64,000 nt of DNA. Origin: Rhodocyclaceae bacterium (GTDB lineage: Bacteria; Pseudomonadota; Gammaproteobacteria; Burkholderiales; Rhodocyclaceae). The stretch spans positions 286,964 to 350,963 of the forward strand of contig JAUXXJ010000005.1 in NCBI GenBank assembly GCA_030681195.1. Direction: 5' to 3'. The notes below the pieces were generated by a model that was given only the letters and a program-made list of their open reading frames with translations, did not search any database and was not told where the DNA came from. How positions within the stretch are numbered: the first letter of the stretch is position 1; every line of letters starts with the position of its first letter. Position numbers and translations under genes: made by a program. Of the stretch, positions 27,595-35,639 are shown one piece after another.

Positions 27595-27795
27595 ATGAAA
27601 GAACTTAACGAAAACGGCGGTAATGAAACTAATGGAGCAGCGCCCCCCTCACGGAAATCCTTGAGTGGATTGGGTGATTTGTTCAAACAGTTCAGCCCGA
27701 GCTTTATGGCGACCGGGCGCTTGGATGAGCCAGAGTTGGCACGCCGTGAAGTCGTATGCGCCGTCTCGCCAGCGCCGACTTTTGAAAAATCATGA
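27595..27795 (+). CDS. 66-residue orphan ORF in the signalling operon
   Basis: Starts with ATG one base after the PAS kinase stop, and its TGA overlaps the ATG of the HD-GYP gene (ATGA), so spacing supports translation. The product begins MKELNENGGNETNG, is polar and low-complexity at first, then contains a possible amphipathic stretch (SGLGDLFKQFSPSFM) and ends with [11 protein letters not shown] derived from the 24-bp repeat. I do not recognise a family. It could be a small adaptor, or a coupling ORF kept to link translation. It might also be the remnant of a larger gene. Confidence 0.5.
   Translation: MKELNENGGNETNGAAPPSRKSLSGLGDLFKQFSPSFMATGRLDEPELARREVVCAVSPAPTFEKS
27760..27783 (+). repeat. 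24-bp interspersed repeat at end of the orphan ORF
   Basis: GCCGTCTCGCCA then GCGCCGACTTTT, one difference from consensus, in frame, encoding AVSPAPTF four codons before the stop. Confidence 0.88.
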
Positions 27796-29348
27796 ATACA
27801 CCTGAAGAAAAAACCGCTGCCCCGGTCCCACGCGTGCTCTGCGTGGATGACGAGCCGTCGATTCTGTCGGCGCTCAAGCGCGTGTTTCGGCCACACGGTT
27901 TTACGGTTTTTACGGCGACCTCCGGCCAGGAGGGGCTTGCGCTACTTGAAAATGAGCCGATCGACGTGGTGATCAGCGACATGCGCATGCCCGAAATGAA
28001 CGGGGCGCAGTTCCTCGAACAGGTGTTCGCCAAGTGGCCGGCAACCAAGCGCATCTTGCTCACTGGCTACGCCGATGCGGCGGCGACGATCTCGGCGATT
28101 AACCAGGGCAAGATCTGGCGCTATGTGGCCAAGCCGTGGAACGACAGCGAGCTGGTGATGACCGTCGAACAGGCGCTTGCCCATCGTAATCTGATGGAAG
28201 AAAACGCGCGGCTGACGCAGCTCACGCTCTCACAAAACGAGGAGCTGAAGGGTCTCAATGCCAGCCTCGAAGAGAAGGTGGCGAAGCGCACGGCCGAGTT
28301 GGCGAAGGCGCTCAAGTCCCTTGAAACGGCGCATACGCAGTTGCGCGGCAGCTTTCTGGCCACCGTGCAACTGTTCTCCGGGTTGGTCGAATTGCGCGGC
28401 GGACGGCTGGCGGGACATTCGCGGCGCGTGGCAGATTTGTCGCGGCGCCTGGTGGAACATCTGGGCATTGCTGATGCCGATCAACAGGATGTTTTTCTGG
28501 CTGCATTGCTGCACGACGTGGGCAAGCTGGGGCTGCCGGATAATTTGCTGAATGCCCCCTTCAATGCCCTGACGCCGCAGGGCAAGACCGAGGTGATGCA
28601 CCATCCGGTCAAGGGCCAGCAGTTGCTGATGTCGGTGGAGCAGCTCGCGAATGCTGCCAAGATCATCCGCCATCATCACGAGTGTCTTGATGGCAGTGGC
28701 TACCCGGATGGGTTGGTCGGGCTGCAGATTCCGCTCGGCGCACGCATCCTGTCGGTGTGCAATGATTACGATGCACTGCAGGCGGGGGCGCTGACCTTGC
28801 ATACGCACACATCACTCGAAGCGCAGCAGTATTTACAGAAGGAGCGCGGCCGTCGCTACGACCCCGAGGTGATCGATGCCTTTTTTGCCATGCTCAAGGA
28901 GGAGGCGGCCAAGCGCCCGCTGGAATTGCAACTGGCTCCCGCTCAGTTGAAGCCTGGCATGGTGCTGACGCGCGATTTGACGCATGCCGACGGCTATACC
29001 CTGTTGCCCGCCGGACGCGTACTGAATGCCGATGTAATTGGCAAGCTGGTGGCGCTGGAGCAGACGGAAAAGCGCAAGCTGTTGCTGCATATCCGCAACG
29101 ATGTCTCCAGCAGCGTCCTGCGTGACAAGCAGCCCGAGCCGCCACCGCGTACCTGGAAGGAAGTGGTGATGTCTTCGGAGCGCCTCAAGCCCGGCATGGT
29201 GCTGACGCGCAATATCAACCACAAGGAAGGCTATCTGCTGCTGGCGCGCGGCAGCATGCTGGACGAAGGGGTCATCAAGCAGTTGCGTGAATTCGAGCGT
29301 ATCAACGGCGAGCCGATGACGGTCTACATCCGCATGGAAAGTCGCTGA
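27792..29348 (+). CDS. Receiver/HD-GYP c-di-GMP phosphodiesterase
   Basis: A 518-residue RpfG-like protein. The receiver (about 12-130) has VDDEPS, the Asp in VVISDMRMPEMNG, and KPW. A coiled-coil linker (about 140-180) leads to an HD-GYP domain: HDVGKLGLPD near 241 and HHHECLDGSGYPDGL near 296, all expected metal and GYP residues present. HD-GYP enzymes degrade c-di-GMP to GMP or pGpG. The C-terminal 150 residues hold two similar repeats (LKPGMVLTRDLTHADGYTLL and LKPGMVLTRNINHKEGYLLL) of unknown role, a tail found in other HD-GYP proteins. It follows the orphan ORF with an ATGA overlap. Confidence 0.93.
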   Translation: MNTPEEKTAAPVPRVLCVDDEPSILSALKRVFRPHGFTVFTATSGQEGLALLENEPIDVVISDMRMPEMNGAQFLEQVFAKWPATKRILLTGYADAAATISAINQGKIWRYVAKPWNDSELVMTVEQALAHRNLMEENARLTQLTLSQNEELKGLNASLEEKVAKRTAELAKALKSLETAHTQLRGSFLATVQLFSGLVELRGGRLAGHSRRVADLSRRLVEHLGIADADQQDVFLAALLHDVGKLGLPDNLLNAPFNALTPQGKTEVMHHPVKGQQLLMSVEQLANAAKIIRHHHECLDGSGYPDGLVGLQIPLGARILSVCNDYDALQAGALTLHTHTSLEAQQYLQKERGRRYDPEVIDAFFAMLKEEAAKRPLELQLAPAQLKPGMVLTRDLTHADGYTLLPAGRVLNADVIGKLVALEQTEKRKLLLHIRNDVSSSVLRDKQPEPPPRTWKEVVMSSERLKPGMVLTRNINHKEGYLLLARGSMLDEGVIKQLREFERINGEPMTVYIRMESR

Positions 29349-29351
29349 GTC

Positions 29352-30692
29352 ATGGAAGCCTTTGCCTGGAACGACCGGTTTATGACCGGTTTTGCCACCG
29401 TGGATGCGCAACATCAGCAGCTGTTCGAGCTGATCAACCAGATCGGCCAGGTACTGGGTAGCCGATCGGTTGCGCCGGCGAGCGAGGTTGAGCACGTCTT
29501 CCGGGAACTGGCGGCCTATGCTGCCACCCATTTCAAGGAAGAAGAGCGCCTGATGCAGGAGGCCGGGGTGCCAGCGACTTATTTTGAGCATCATGTGCAT
29601 ATCCACCGGAATTTCGTTGTCCAGTTGAAAGCGATGTGGGCACAGCGCAGCGTGATGAGTTCGCCGGGCGACACCGTTCAGGGTTTCCTGGCCGCCTGGC
29701 TGAGTTCGCACATTTTGGGCGAAGACCAGGAAATGGTGCGCCAGATCCGGCGTGCCAGCGGCCAGCCAGTGGCGGAGGACGCTGCGGCCAGTGGTGCGGT
29801 GGTGGTGCAGGTGCTGCAGCAGGCGCTGCGGGTGCTTTACAAGGAAATGTCGCGGCTGAACAACGACCTGGCCGAGAGCAATCAGGCCTTGGAGGTCAAG
29901 GTGGCCCAGCGCACGCAGGAGTTGCTGCAATCCGAGAAGATGGCTTCCGTCGGTCAGTTGGCAGCAGGGGTGGCGCATGAGATCAATAACCCGATCGGCT
30001 TCGTCGTCTCCAATCTGGGGACGTTGGGCCGCTATGCCGAACAGTTGCTGAAGCTGGCCGAACTGGGCGCAGCGACACCGCCGGGTCAGGCCCTCAAGCG
30101 TGAGATCGACCTTGATTACCTGCGCACGGATGTAAAAGACCTGCTGAAGGAATCGCAGGATGGTCTTGATCGTGTGCGCAAGATTGTTATGAATCTGAAG
30201 GATTTTGCGCATCTCGACGAAGCGGAGTGGCAACAAGCCGACCTGCTGGCCGGTCTCGAAAGCACGCTCAACGTAGCGCTGCATCGGTGGAAGGACAAGG
30301 CTGAGGTGGTGCGTGAGTTGACACCCTTGCCCGCCGTGCACTGCATGCCAGCGCAGATCAATCAGGTCTTTCTCAACCTGCTGGTGAATGCAGCGCAGGC
30401 CATTACCGGTCATGGCACCATCACCTTGCGCAGCGGTAAGGCTGATGACGGCTTTGTCTGGGTCGAAGTGGCCGACACCGGCTGCGGTATGGATGAGACC
30501 ACGCGCCAGCGCATGTGCGATCCATTTTTCACCACCAAACCAGTGGGAACCGGCACCGGGTTGGGTATGGCCGTGACCTACGACATCATCAAGAAGCACG
30601 GCGGTCGGCTCGACGTCGACAGCGTGGTGGGGAAGGGCACGCGCATGCGCGTCTGGTTGCCAGTGACGGGCCCTGCGGGCGGGGCAGCCTGA
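29352..30692 (+). CDS. Bacteriohemerythrin-histidine kinase fusion
   Basis: A 446-residue protein. Residues 1-130 are a bacteriohemerythrin domain with all di-iron ligands visible: His21, His60 and Glu64 (HFKEE), His81 and His85 (HVHIH), and His120 with Asp125 (HILGED). A short helix leads to the same transmitter as in the PAS and GAF kinases ([15 protein letters not shown], phospho-His near 209; [15 protein letters not shown]). The di-iron site binds O2 in relatives, so this is probably an oxygen-sensing kinase feeding the cluster. Hemerythrin-kinase fusions are uncommon compared with hemerythrin-GGDEF or hemerythrin-MCP. Confidence 0.92.
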   Translation: MEAFAWNDRFMTGFATVDAQHQQLFELINQIGQVLGSRSVAPASEVEHVFRELAAYAATHFKEEERLMQEAGVPATYFEHHVHIHRNFVVQLKAMWAQRSVMSSPGDTVQGFLAAWLSSHILGEDQEMVRQIRRASGQPVAEDAAASGAVVVQVLQQALRVLYKEMSRLNNDLAESNQALEVKVAQRTQELLQSEKMASVGQLAAGVAHEINNPIGFVVSNLGTLGRYAEQLLKLAELGAATPPGQALKREIDLDYLRTDVKDLLKESQDGLDRVRKIVMNLKDFAHLDEAEWQQADLLAGLESTLNVALHRWKDKAEVVRELTPLPAVHCMPAQINQVFLNLLVNAAQAITGHGTITLRSGKADDGFVWVEVADTGCGMDETTRQRMCDPFFTTKPVGTGTGLGMAVTYDIIKKHGGRLDVDSVVGKGTRMRVWLPVTGPAGGAA

Positions 30693-30694
30693 TC

Positions 30695-31552
30695 GTGTTG
30701 TGTCGCGTACTGCTTGTCGATGATGATCCGCTGGTGGTGAGTGCCCTGCGCCGCGAATTGTTGCGCAAGCCCGATCTGGGCAATGAGGGGATCGAGATCG
30801 AGTCCTTCCCGGATGCACCATCCGCATTGAGTCGTGCGGCGGAGTCGGATGGTTTTTTCGATGTGGCGATTGTCGATTACCGTATGCGCGGGATGGATGG
30901 CATTCGTTTTCTCGAAAAGTTGCGTGTCGCACAACCCGATACGATCCGGATTCTGCTGACCGGTCTGCTTGACATGGAGGGGGCCATTGCCGCGATCAAT
31001 GATGCGCGGGTCGATCAGGTCGTACTCAAGCCTTGGGGTGAGTACGATCTCAAGACGCGCATTCTGCTCGCCATGCAGCAACGCAAGCTGCTGCGCCGCC
31101 TGAGTGAAATGCCAGTTGATGCGCCGGCGAGTCCATCCCGTTATTCGATCTTGTTGGTGGATGACGAAACCTCGCAACTGCATGCGCTGGAACGTGAGCT
31201 TTCCTTGCAGGGACGGGCGACGCGCGGTGCAAATCCCCTGTTCGACATCATGACCGAGTCCACACCTGCCGCTGCGCTGGTGATGGCCTTGCAACGCTGC
31301 CCGGATATCGTGATTGCCGATTACCAGATGCCGAAAATGGACGGTGTGATGTTGCTTGAGAAGGTGCAGGAGGCGTGTCCCGGTTCGGTGCGCATTCTGA
31401 TGTCCGGTGTGCCGGCCACGCAGGTGCTGGTCGATGCGATCAACCGGGCGGGGGTGTATCACTTCGTCAGCAAGCCTTGGGAGGCCGTTGCCCTGCGCGC
31501 CGTGATTGCCGAGGCCTTGCGCTATCGTGACCTGATTCTCAAGGCTGGCTAA
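30695..31552 (+). CDS. Double-receiver (REC-REC) protein
   Basis: A 285-residue protein of two receivers, paralogous to the first gene of the cluster. The frame is open upstream inside the hemerythrin kinase, but the GTG at 30695 (or TTG at 30698), two bases after that gene's stop, opens directly into CRVLLVDDDPL. Receiver residues are complete: IVDYRMRGMDG / LLTGL / VLKPW and IADYQMPKMDG / LMSGV / VSKPW. No output domain is present. Two such proteins bracketing four kinases suggests they act as shared phosphate acceptors or competitors. The ATP-grasp gene follows after two bases. Confidence 0.86.
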   Translation: MLCRVLLVDDDPLVVSALRRELLRKPDLGNEGIEIESFPDAPSALSRAAESDGFFDVAIVDYRMRGMDGIRFLEKLRVAQPDTIRILLTGLLDMEGAIAAINDARVDQVVLKPWGEYDLKTRILLAMQQRKLLRRLSEMPVDAPASPSRYSILLVDDETSQLHALERELSLQGRATRGANPLFDIMTESTPAAALVMALQRCPDIVIADYQMPKMDGVMLLEKVQEACPGSVRILMSGVPATQVLVDAINRAGVYHFVSKPWEAVALRAVIAEALRYRDLILKAG

Positions 31553-31554
31553 TC

Positions 31555-32655
31555 ATGCGGCACATTGATCTTCCTGCCCCGTTGCTTGAGGCGAGACCCC
31601 ACCTGTTTTCGCCGGCCACCATGGCGATTCCTCAGACAGATCTGGTGCGCATGACCACGATTATTGCGGCCATCGAGTCTGTCATTGCACTTCCTCAGTG
31701 GGCCGAAATGGTCGGCGTTGGCAGGATGAAATGCCCCGAAGCGGGTACAGCACCGTCTGGCGTTTTCATGGGCTACGATTTCCATCTGACCGAAGCCGGC
31801 CCACAACTGATCGAGATCAACACCAATGCCGGCGGCGGTCTGCTCGCCGCCTGGCAGGCGGGGCGCGAGGATGTGCTGGATGCCTACGTCGCGATGTTCC
31901 GCACCGAGTTTCCGGGCGAATTGAAGACTATCGCCATTGTCGATGAGGCGCCGGAAGCCCAGTATCTCTACCCGGAGTTTCTTGGTTTCCAGCAGTTGTT
32001 CGCGGCGCACAGTATTCAGGCGCTCATCTGCGCGCCGGAAGATTTGATGTTGTGTCACGGCAACCTCTGGCATGAGGAGACGAAGGTCGACCTCGTCTAT
32101 AACCGGCTCACCGATTTTGCTTTCGCCGAACCGGCACAGGCGGTGCTGAGAGAGGCTTGGCGGCAGGGCGCGGTGATCACACCGAACCCGACGCATCATG
32201 CGCGCTATGCCGACAAGCGGAACCTGATCGCACTGACCGATGATGAGTTGCTGGCTAGTTGGCGTGTGGCTGCAGCGACGCGTAACGTGTTGCGGGCAGG
32301 CATTCCGCGCACCGAGGCGGTGATGCCGGCGCGTGCCGAGGATTTCTGGCAGCGGCGTCGTCAACTGTTCTTCAAGCCGGCCACCGGCTATGGTTCGAAG
32401 GGAACGTATCGCGGCGACAAGCTGACAAAACGGGTGTTCGACGAGATTCTTGCCGGTGATTATGTCGCCCAGGCGCTGGCCTTGCCCTCAACCGTTTCTG
32501 TATCGGTGGCGGGCGAGTTGACCCCGTTCAAGGCGGATGTGCGCAATTATGTGTATCGTGGCACTGCCCAGTTCGTCACGGCACGCTTGTATCAGGGACA
32601 GACGACGAACTTCAGAACTCCAGGAGGAGGATTCGCCAAGGTGATCACACCATGA
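31555..32655 (+). CDS. ATP-grasp-like protein of unknown function
   Basis: A 366-residue protein with ATP-grasp-type phrases: FHLTEAGPQLIEINTNAGGG, FFKPATGYGSKGTYRGDK and the closing TTNFRTPGGGFAKV. It looks like a member of the circularly arranged ATP-grasp ligases related to glutathionylspermidine-synthase-like proteins, but the substrate is unknown. It overlaps mobB by four bases and follows the signalling genes by two, making it the bridge between the signalling cluster and the molybdenum cofactor genes. Whether it works with either side is open. Confidence 0.75.
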   Translation: MRHIDLPAPLLEARPHLFSPATMAIPQTDLVRMTTIIAAIESVIALPQWAEMVGVGRMKCPEAGTAPSGVFMGYDFHLTEAGPQLIEINTNAGGGLLAAWQAGREDVLDAYVAMFRTEFPGELKTIAIVDEAPEAQYLYPEFLGFQQLFAAHSIQALICAPEDLMLCHGNLWHEETKVDLVYNRLTDFAFAEPAQAVLREAWRQGAVITPNPTHHARYADKRNLIALTDDELLASWRVAAATRNVLRAGIPRTEAVMPARAEDFWQRRRQLFFKPATGYGSKGTYRGDKLTKRVFDEILAGDYVAQALALPSTVSVSVAGELTPFKADVRNYVYRGTAQFVTARLYQGQTTNFRTPGGGFAKVITP

Positions 32656-33149
32656 AGGTATTCGGGTTGGCCGGCTATTCCGGTTCTGGCAAAACGACAC
32701 TGATCGAAAAGCTGATTCCGCGATTTATCGCACGCGGTCTGACGGTATCACTGATCAAACATACCCATCACAACTTCGATGTCGATCAACCGGGCAAGGA
32801 TTCATACCGCCATCGTGCCGCCGGGGCGAGCGAGGTGCTGCTGACCTGCGATACGCGCTGGGTGCTGATGCACGAGTTGCGCGGCGCGCCCGAGGCGACG
32901 CTGGAGGAGCAACTGGCGGTTTTGTCGCCTTGCGATTTGGTGTTGGTGGAGGGGTTCAAGCAGACGCCGATTTCCAAGCTCGAAATTTATCGTCCGGCGC
33001 ATGGCAAGCCACCGATCTGGCCGGAGAATCCGAGTGTCGTGGCGGTGGCCACCGATGCCGCCATCGATTGCCCGCTGCCGCTGCTGGATCTCAATGATCC
33101 GGCGGCGATTGTCCAATTCATTCTTGATTATGTGGATCGACCATGCTGA
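32652..33149 (+). CDS. mobB: Molybdopterin-guanine dinucleotide biosynthesis adapter protein
   Basis: A 165-residue P-loop GTPase-like protein: Walker A GYSGSGKTTLIEKLI at the N-terminus, LIKHTHHNFDVDQPGKDSYRHR, and LVLVEGFKQ. This is the MobB family, which assists MobA in attaching GMP to molybdopterin. No mobA is visible in the window. It overlaps the ATP-grasp gene (ATGA) and moeA by seven bases, indicating tight coupling. Confidence 0.93.
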   Translation: MKVFGLAGYSGSGKTTLIEKLIPRFIARGLTVSLIKHTHHNFDVDQPGKDSYRHRAAGASEVLLTCDTRWVLMHELRGAPEATLEEQLAVLSPCDLVLVEGFKQTPISKLEIYRPAHGKPPIWPENPSVVAVATDAAIDCPLPLLDLNDPAAIVQFILDYVDRPC

Positions 33150-34348
33150 GTTACGAAGAGGCCCTTGAGCAATTACTCGCTGCGGCTTGTCCGGTCAGCG
33201 AATCCAAGTCGGTGCCGCTGGTGGCGGCGCGCGGTCGCGTGCTGGCGCAGGCGCAGGTTTCGGCTATCCATGTGCCACCGCTCGACAATAGCGCGATGGA
33301 TGGTTATGCGCTGCGCTGTGCGGATGTTGCGCAGGCTGGCGTGGCTTTGCCGGTGACCCAGCGCATTCCGGCGGGTACGGTCGGCCAGCCGCTACAGCCG
33401 GGAACGGCCGCGCGCATCTTTACCGGTGCGCCGGTGCCGCCGGGGGCTGATGCCGTGGTGATGCAGGAGAAGTGCGCGGCGGGCGACGGTTCGGTGACGG
33501 TGCAGACGGTGCCGAAGCCGGGCGACAACATCCGCCGTGCCGGCGAGGATATCCTGGCCGGTGCGGCAATCCTGCCGGCGGGGGTGCGCCTCGGTCCGGC
33601 TGAACTTGGTCTGGCGGCCTCGGTGGGACTGGCGACGCTGCCGGTGTTGCGCCGCCTGCGCGTGGCCTTGCTGTCTACCGGCGATGAACTGGTGGAACCC
33701 GGCGAGCCACTGCCACCGGGCGCGATCTACAACTCCAATCGCTATTTTCTGCGCGCGCTACTCGAAGGCTTGGGCTGTGTCGTGACCGATCTTGGCCGTA
33801 TTCCCGATACGCTGGCGGCGACGCGAGAAGCCTTGCGTACCGCGGCGGAAAGCAACGACCTGATTCTGTCGACGGGAGGCGTATCGGTGGGCGAGGAGGA
33901 TCATGTCAAGGCCGCCATTGAGGCAGAAGGTCGGCTTGATCTGTGGAAGATTGCGATCAAGCCGGGCAAGCCGCTCGCTTATGGAAAAGTCGGCGCTGGC
34001 AGGACGGCATCCTTTATTGGTTTACCCGGTAATCCGGTGGCAGGCTTCATCACCTTCCTGATCCTGGTACGTCCCTTCATTCTGCGCAGCATGGGTACGA
34101 CACCGCTGCCCTTGCCGGTACAGCGCCGGGTTTGCATCTCGGATTGGCCGAAGGCCGATCCGAAGCGGCGCGAGTTTCTGCGCGCACGTTTGTTGCCCGA
34201 TGGCCAGGTCGAACTGCATCCCCGTCAGGGCTCCGGCGTGCTGAGTTCCTGTGCCTGGGCGGATGGGTTGATCGATACGCCAGCCGGTGGGGTGATTCGT
34301 GCCGGCGATGAAGTTAGTTACATCGCGCTGGATGGGGTGTTGTCATGA
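33143..34348 (+). CDS. moeA: Molybdopterin molybdenumtransferase
   Basis: A 401-residue MoeA. Landmarks are PPLDNSAMDGYALR, RIFTGAPVPPGADAVVMQE, NSNRYFLRALLEGLG, STGGVSVGEEDHVK, KPGKPLAYGK and GLPGNPVAGF. It inserts molybdate into adenylated molybdopterin. Between AYG and FIGLPGNP the protein has KVGAGRTAS, encoded by a copy of the 24-bp repeat, where MoeA proteins normally have a short variable loop. This makes the loop one or two residues longer than usual. It is followed directly by moaD. Confidence 0.94.
   Translation: MLSYEEALEQLLAAACPVSESKSVPLVAARGRVLAQAQVSAIHVPPLDNSAMDGYALRCADVAQAGVALPVTQRIPAGTVGQPLQPGTAARIFTGAPVPPGADAVVMQEKCAAGDGSVTVQTVPKPGDNIRRAGEDILAGAAILPAGVRLGPAELGLAASVGLATLPVLRRLRVALLSTGDELVEPGEPLPPGAIYNSNRYFLRALLEGLGCVVTDLGRIPDTLAATREALRTAAESNDLILSTGGVSVGEEDHVKAAIEAEGRLDLWKIAIKPGKPLAYGKVGAGRTASFIGLPGNPVAGFITFLILVRPFILRSMGTTPLPLPVQRRVCISDWPKADPKRREFLRARLLPDGQVELHPRQGSGVLSSCAWADGLIDTPAGGVIRAGDEVSYIALDGVLS
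33985..34008 (-). repeat. 24-bp interspersed repeat inside moeA
   Basis: One difference from consensus (GCAGGA for GCGGGA), in frame, encoding KVGAGRTA in the loop before the conserved GLPGNP motif. Confidence 0.88.
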
Positions 34349-34590
34349 GCGTGAAAGTGCTTTATTTCGCCGGCCTGCGCGAAGCGATGGGGCGCAGTGC
34401 CGAGTCCGTCGACCTGCCAGCCGGTGTCACGACCGCTGGTGGCTTGCGCGACTGTCTGGCCGGGCAGCATGAGGCGATTCGCACAGCGAAGAATCTGCGT
34501 GTGGCGGTCAATCAGCAGATGGTGGGCCTCGATGCGCCGGTTGCTGATGGCGACGAGGTGGCTTTTTTCCCGCCCGTAACGGGGGGCTAG
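34345..34590 (+). CDS. moaD: Molybdopterin synthase small subunit
   Basis: An 81-residue ubiquitin-like protein (MSVKVLYFAGLREAMG) ending in the required Gly-Gly (FFPPVTGG), whose C-terminus becomes a thiocarboxylate and gives sulfur to precursor Z. The start overlaps the moeA stop (ATGA) and moaE follows after two bases. Confidence 0.95.
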   Translation: MSVKVLYFAGLREAMGRSAESVDLPAGVTTAGGLRDCLAGQHEAIRTAKNLRVAVNQQMVGLDAPVADGDEVAFFPPVTGG

Positions 34591-34592
34591 CC

Positions 34593-35039
34593 ATGACGGT
34601 CTCTGTTCAGGAAACTGATTTCGATTGCGGTGCCGAGGTTGCCGTACTGTCGGCCGGTGATGACGAAGCAGGGGCCGTGGCGAGTTTTGTCGGCCTTGTT
34701 CGTGGCGGTGAAATATTGGCGATGACGCTGGAACATTATCCCGGCATGACCGAGCAGGCGTTGCAGAAGATTGTCGATCAGGCCCGGCAGCGCTGGGAAG
34801 TTCGTCGGGTGCGGGTGATCCATCGGGTCGGGCGACTGGCCCCAGGCGATCAGATCGTCTTTGTCGGCGTCAGTTCGCGCCATCGCGGCGATGCGTTCGC
34901 TGCCTGCGAGTTCATCATGGACTACCTGAAGACGCAGGCACCCTTCTGGAAAAAAGAAGAAACGCCATCAGGAGGCCGTTGGGTCGATGCGCGCGAGTCG
35001 GATGAAGATGCCGCCCGACGCTGGTCAGGCGGCAACTAA
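34593..35039 (+). CDS. moaE: Molybdopterin synthase catalytic subunit
   Basis: A 148-residue MoaE. Hallmarks are AVASFVGLVRG, LEHYPGM, RVGRLAPGDQIVFVGVSSRHR and the lysine-bearing active-site motif KTQAPFWKKE. With MoaD it converts precursor Z to molybdopterin. It is the last gene of the 18-kb co-directional run and meets the phasin gene convergently eight bases later. Confidence 0.95.
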   Translation: MTVSVQETDFDCGAEVAVLSAGDDEAGAVASFVGLVRGGEILAMTLEHYPGMTEQALQKIVDQARQRWEVRRVRVIHRVGRLAPGDQIVFVGVSSRHRGDAFAACEFIMDYLKTQAPFWKKEETPSGGRWVDARESDEDAARRWSGGN

Positions 35040-35047
35040 ACTCGAAA

Positions 35048-35560
35048 TTACTTTTTACGGCCGGTGCTTTTCTGTGCCATGTCCGTCATGTTGGTGAACG
35101 CGGACGAAGACACCTTGGCCATTTGCTCGAAAGCGCCGTTGGCCGTGGCCATTGCCTGCTGCATGACTTCCATCATGTTGCCGCCCTGGCCGGGCATGGT
35201 CTTGAAGAAGCCCTGAAAGGCGTCGGCCATTTCCTGGCTGCCGGAAGCGAGTTGCTCGGTGAGCATGCGCGAGAATTCAACGCGAGCATCATTGCTGATC
35301 GCAGCGACTTGCTGTGCGGTCTGCATCATCTTCTGCGCGGTTTCCTGCGCGTAGACGCTGCGCAGGCGCAAGACATCCTGCGGATCCTTGGCGGCGGCCT
35401 GTGCCTTGGCATTTTCGACGCCATCGGTGAATAACTGGCGCGCCAATTCATTTTGCAGCGTCATGACACGCTGCGAATTCTCGATCGACATTTGAGCTAG
35501 CCGCATGGCGGCTTCCATGTTTTTGCGATTGAGTTCGTTCAAGTTTTCGTTCTTTGTCAT
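35048..35560 (-). CDS. Phasin-family protein
   Basis: A 170-residue all-helical protein (MTKNENLNELNRKNMEAAM, VYAQETAQKMMQTAQQVAAI, FNQ-type amphipathic repeats) matching the phasin_2 family that coats polyhydroxyalkanoate granules. The start at 35560 is preferred over an upstream in-frame ATG because GGGAGC lies just before it and phasins begin close to this point. The C-terminal SSSAFTNMTDMAQKSTGRKK is typical. Together with the MaoC cluster it supports carbon-storage physiology. Confidence 0.85.
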   Translation of the reverse strand: MTKNENLNELNRKNMEAAMRLAQMSIENSQRVMTLQNELARQLFTDGVENAKAQAAAKDPQDVLRLRSVYAQETAQKMMQTAQQVAAISNDARVEFSRMLTEQLASGSQEMADAFQGFFKTMPGQGGNMMEVMQQAMATANGAFEQMAKVSSSAFTNMTDMAQKSTGRKK

Positions 35561-35639
35561 ATACCGCTCCCGTTGAGGTTGTTCGTGTTTGAAATCTAGC
35601 ACGTTCTGTTTACATTTGTCTGACTGCGATCAAGAAGTA

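Noticed and set aside
28833..30932. Long open frame antisense to the HD-GYP and hemerythrin kinase genes
   Set aside because: It lies opposite two genes with clear domains and its translation is His/Gln/Arg-rich without family motifs; a shadow frame of high-GC coding DNA.
31707..31730. Possible repeat copy in the ATP-grasp gene
   Set aside because: Shares GTCGGCGTTGGCAGGA but about seven mismatches in total; treated as chance.
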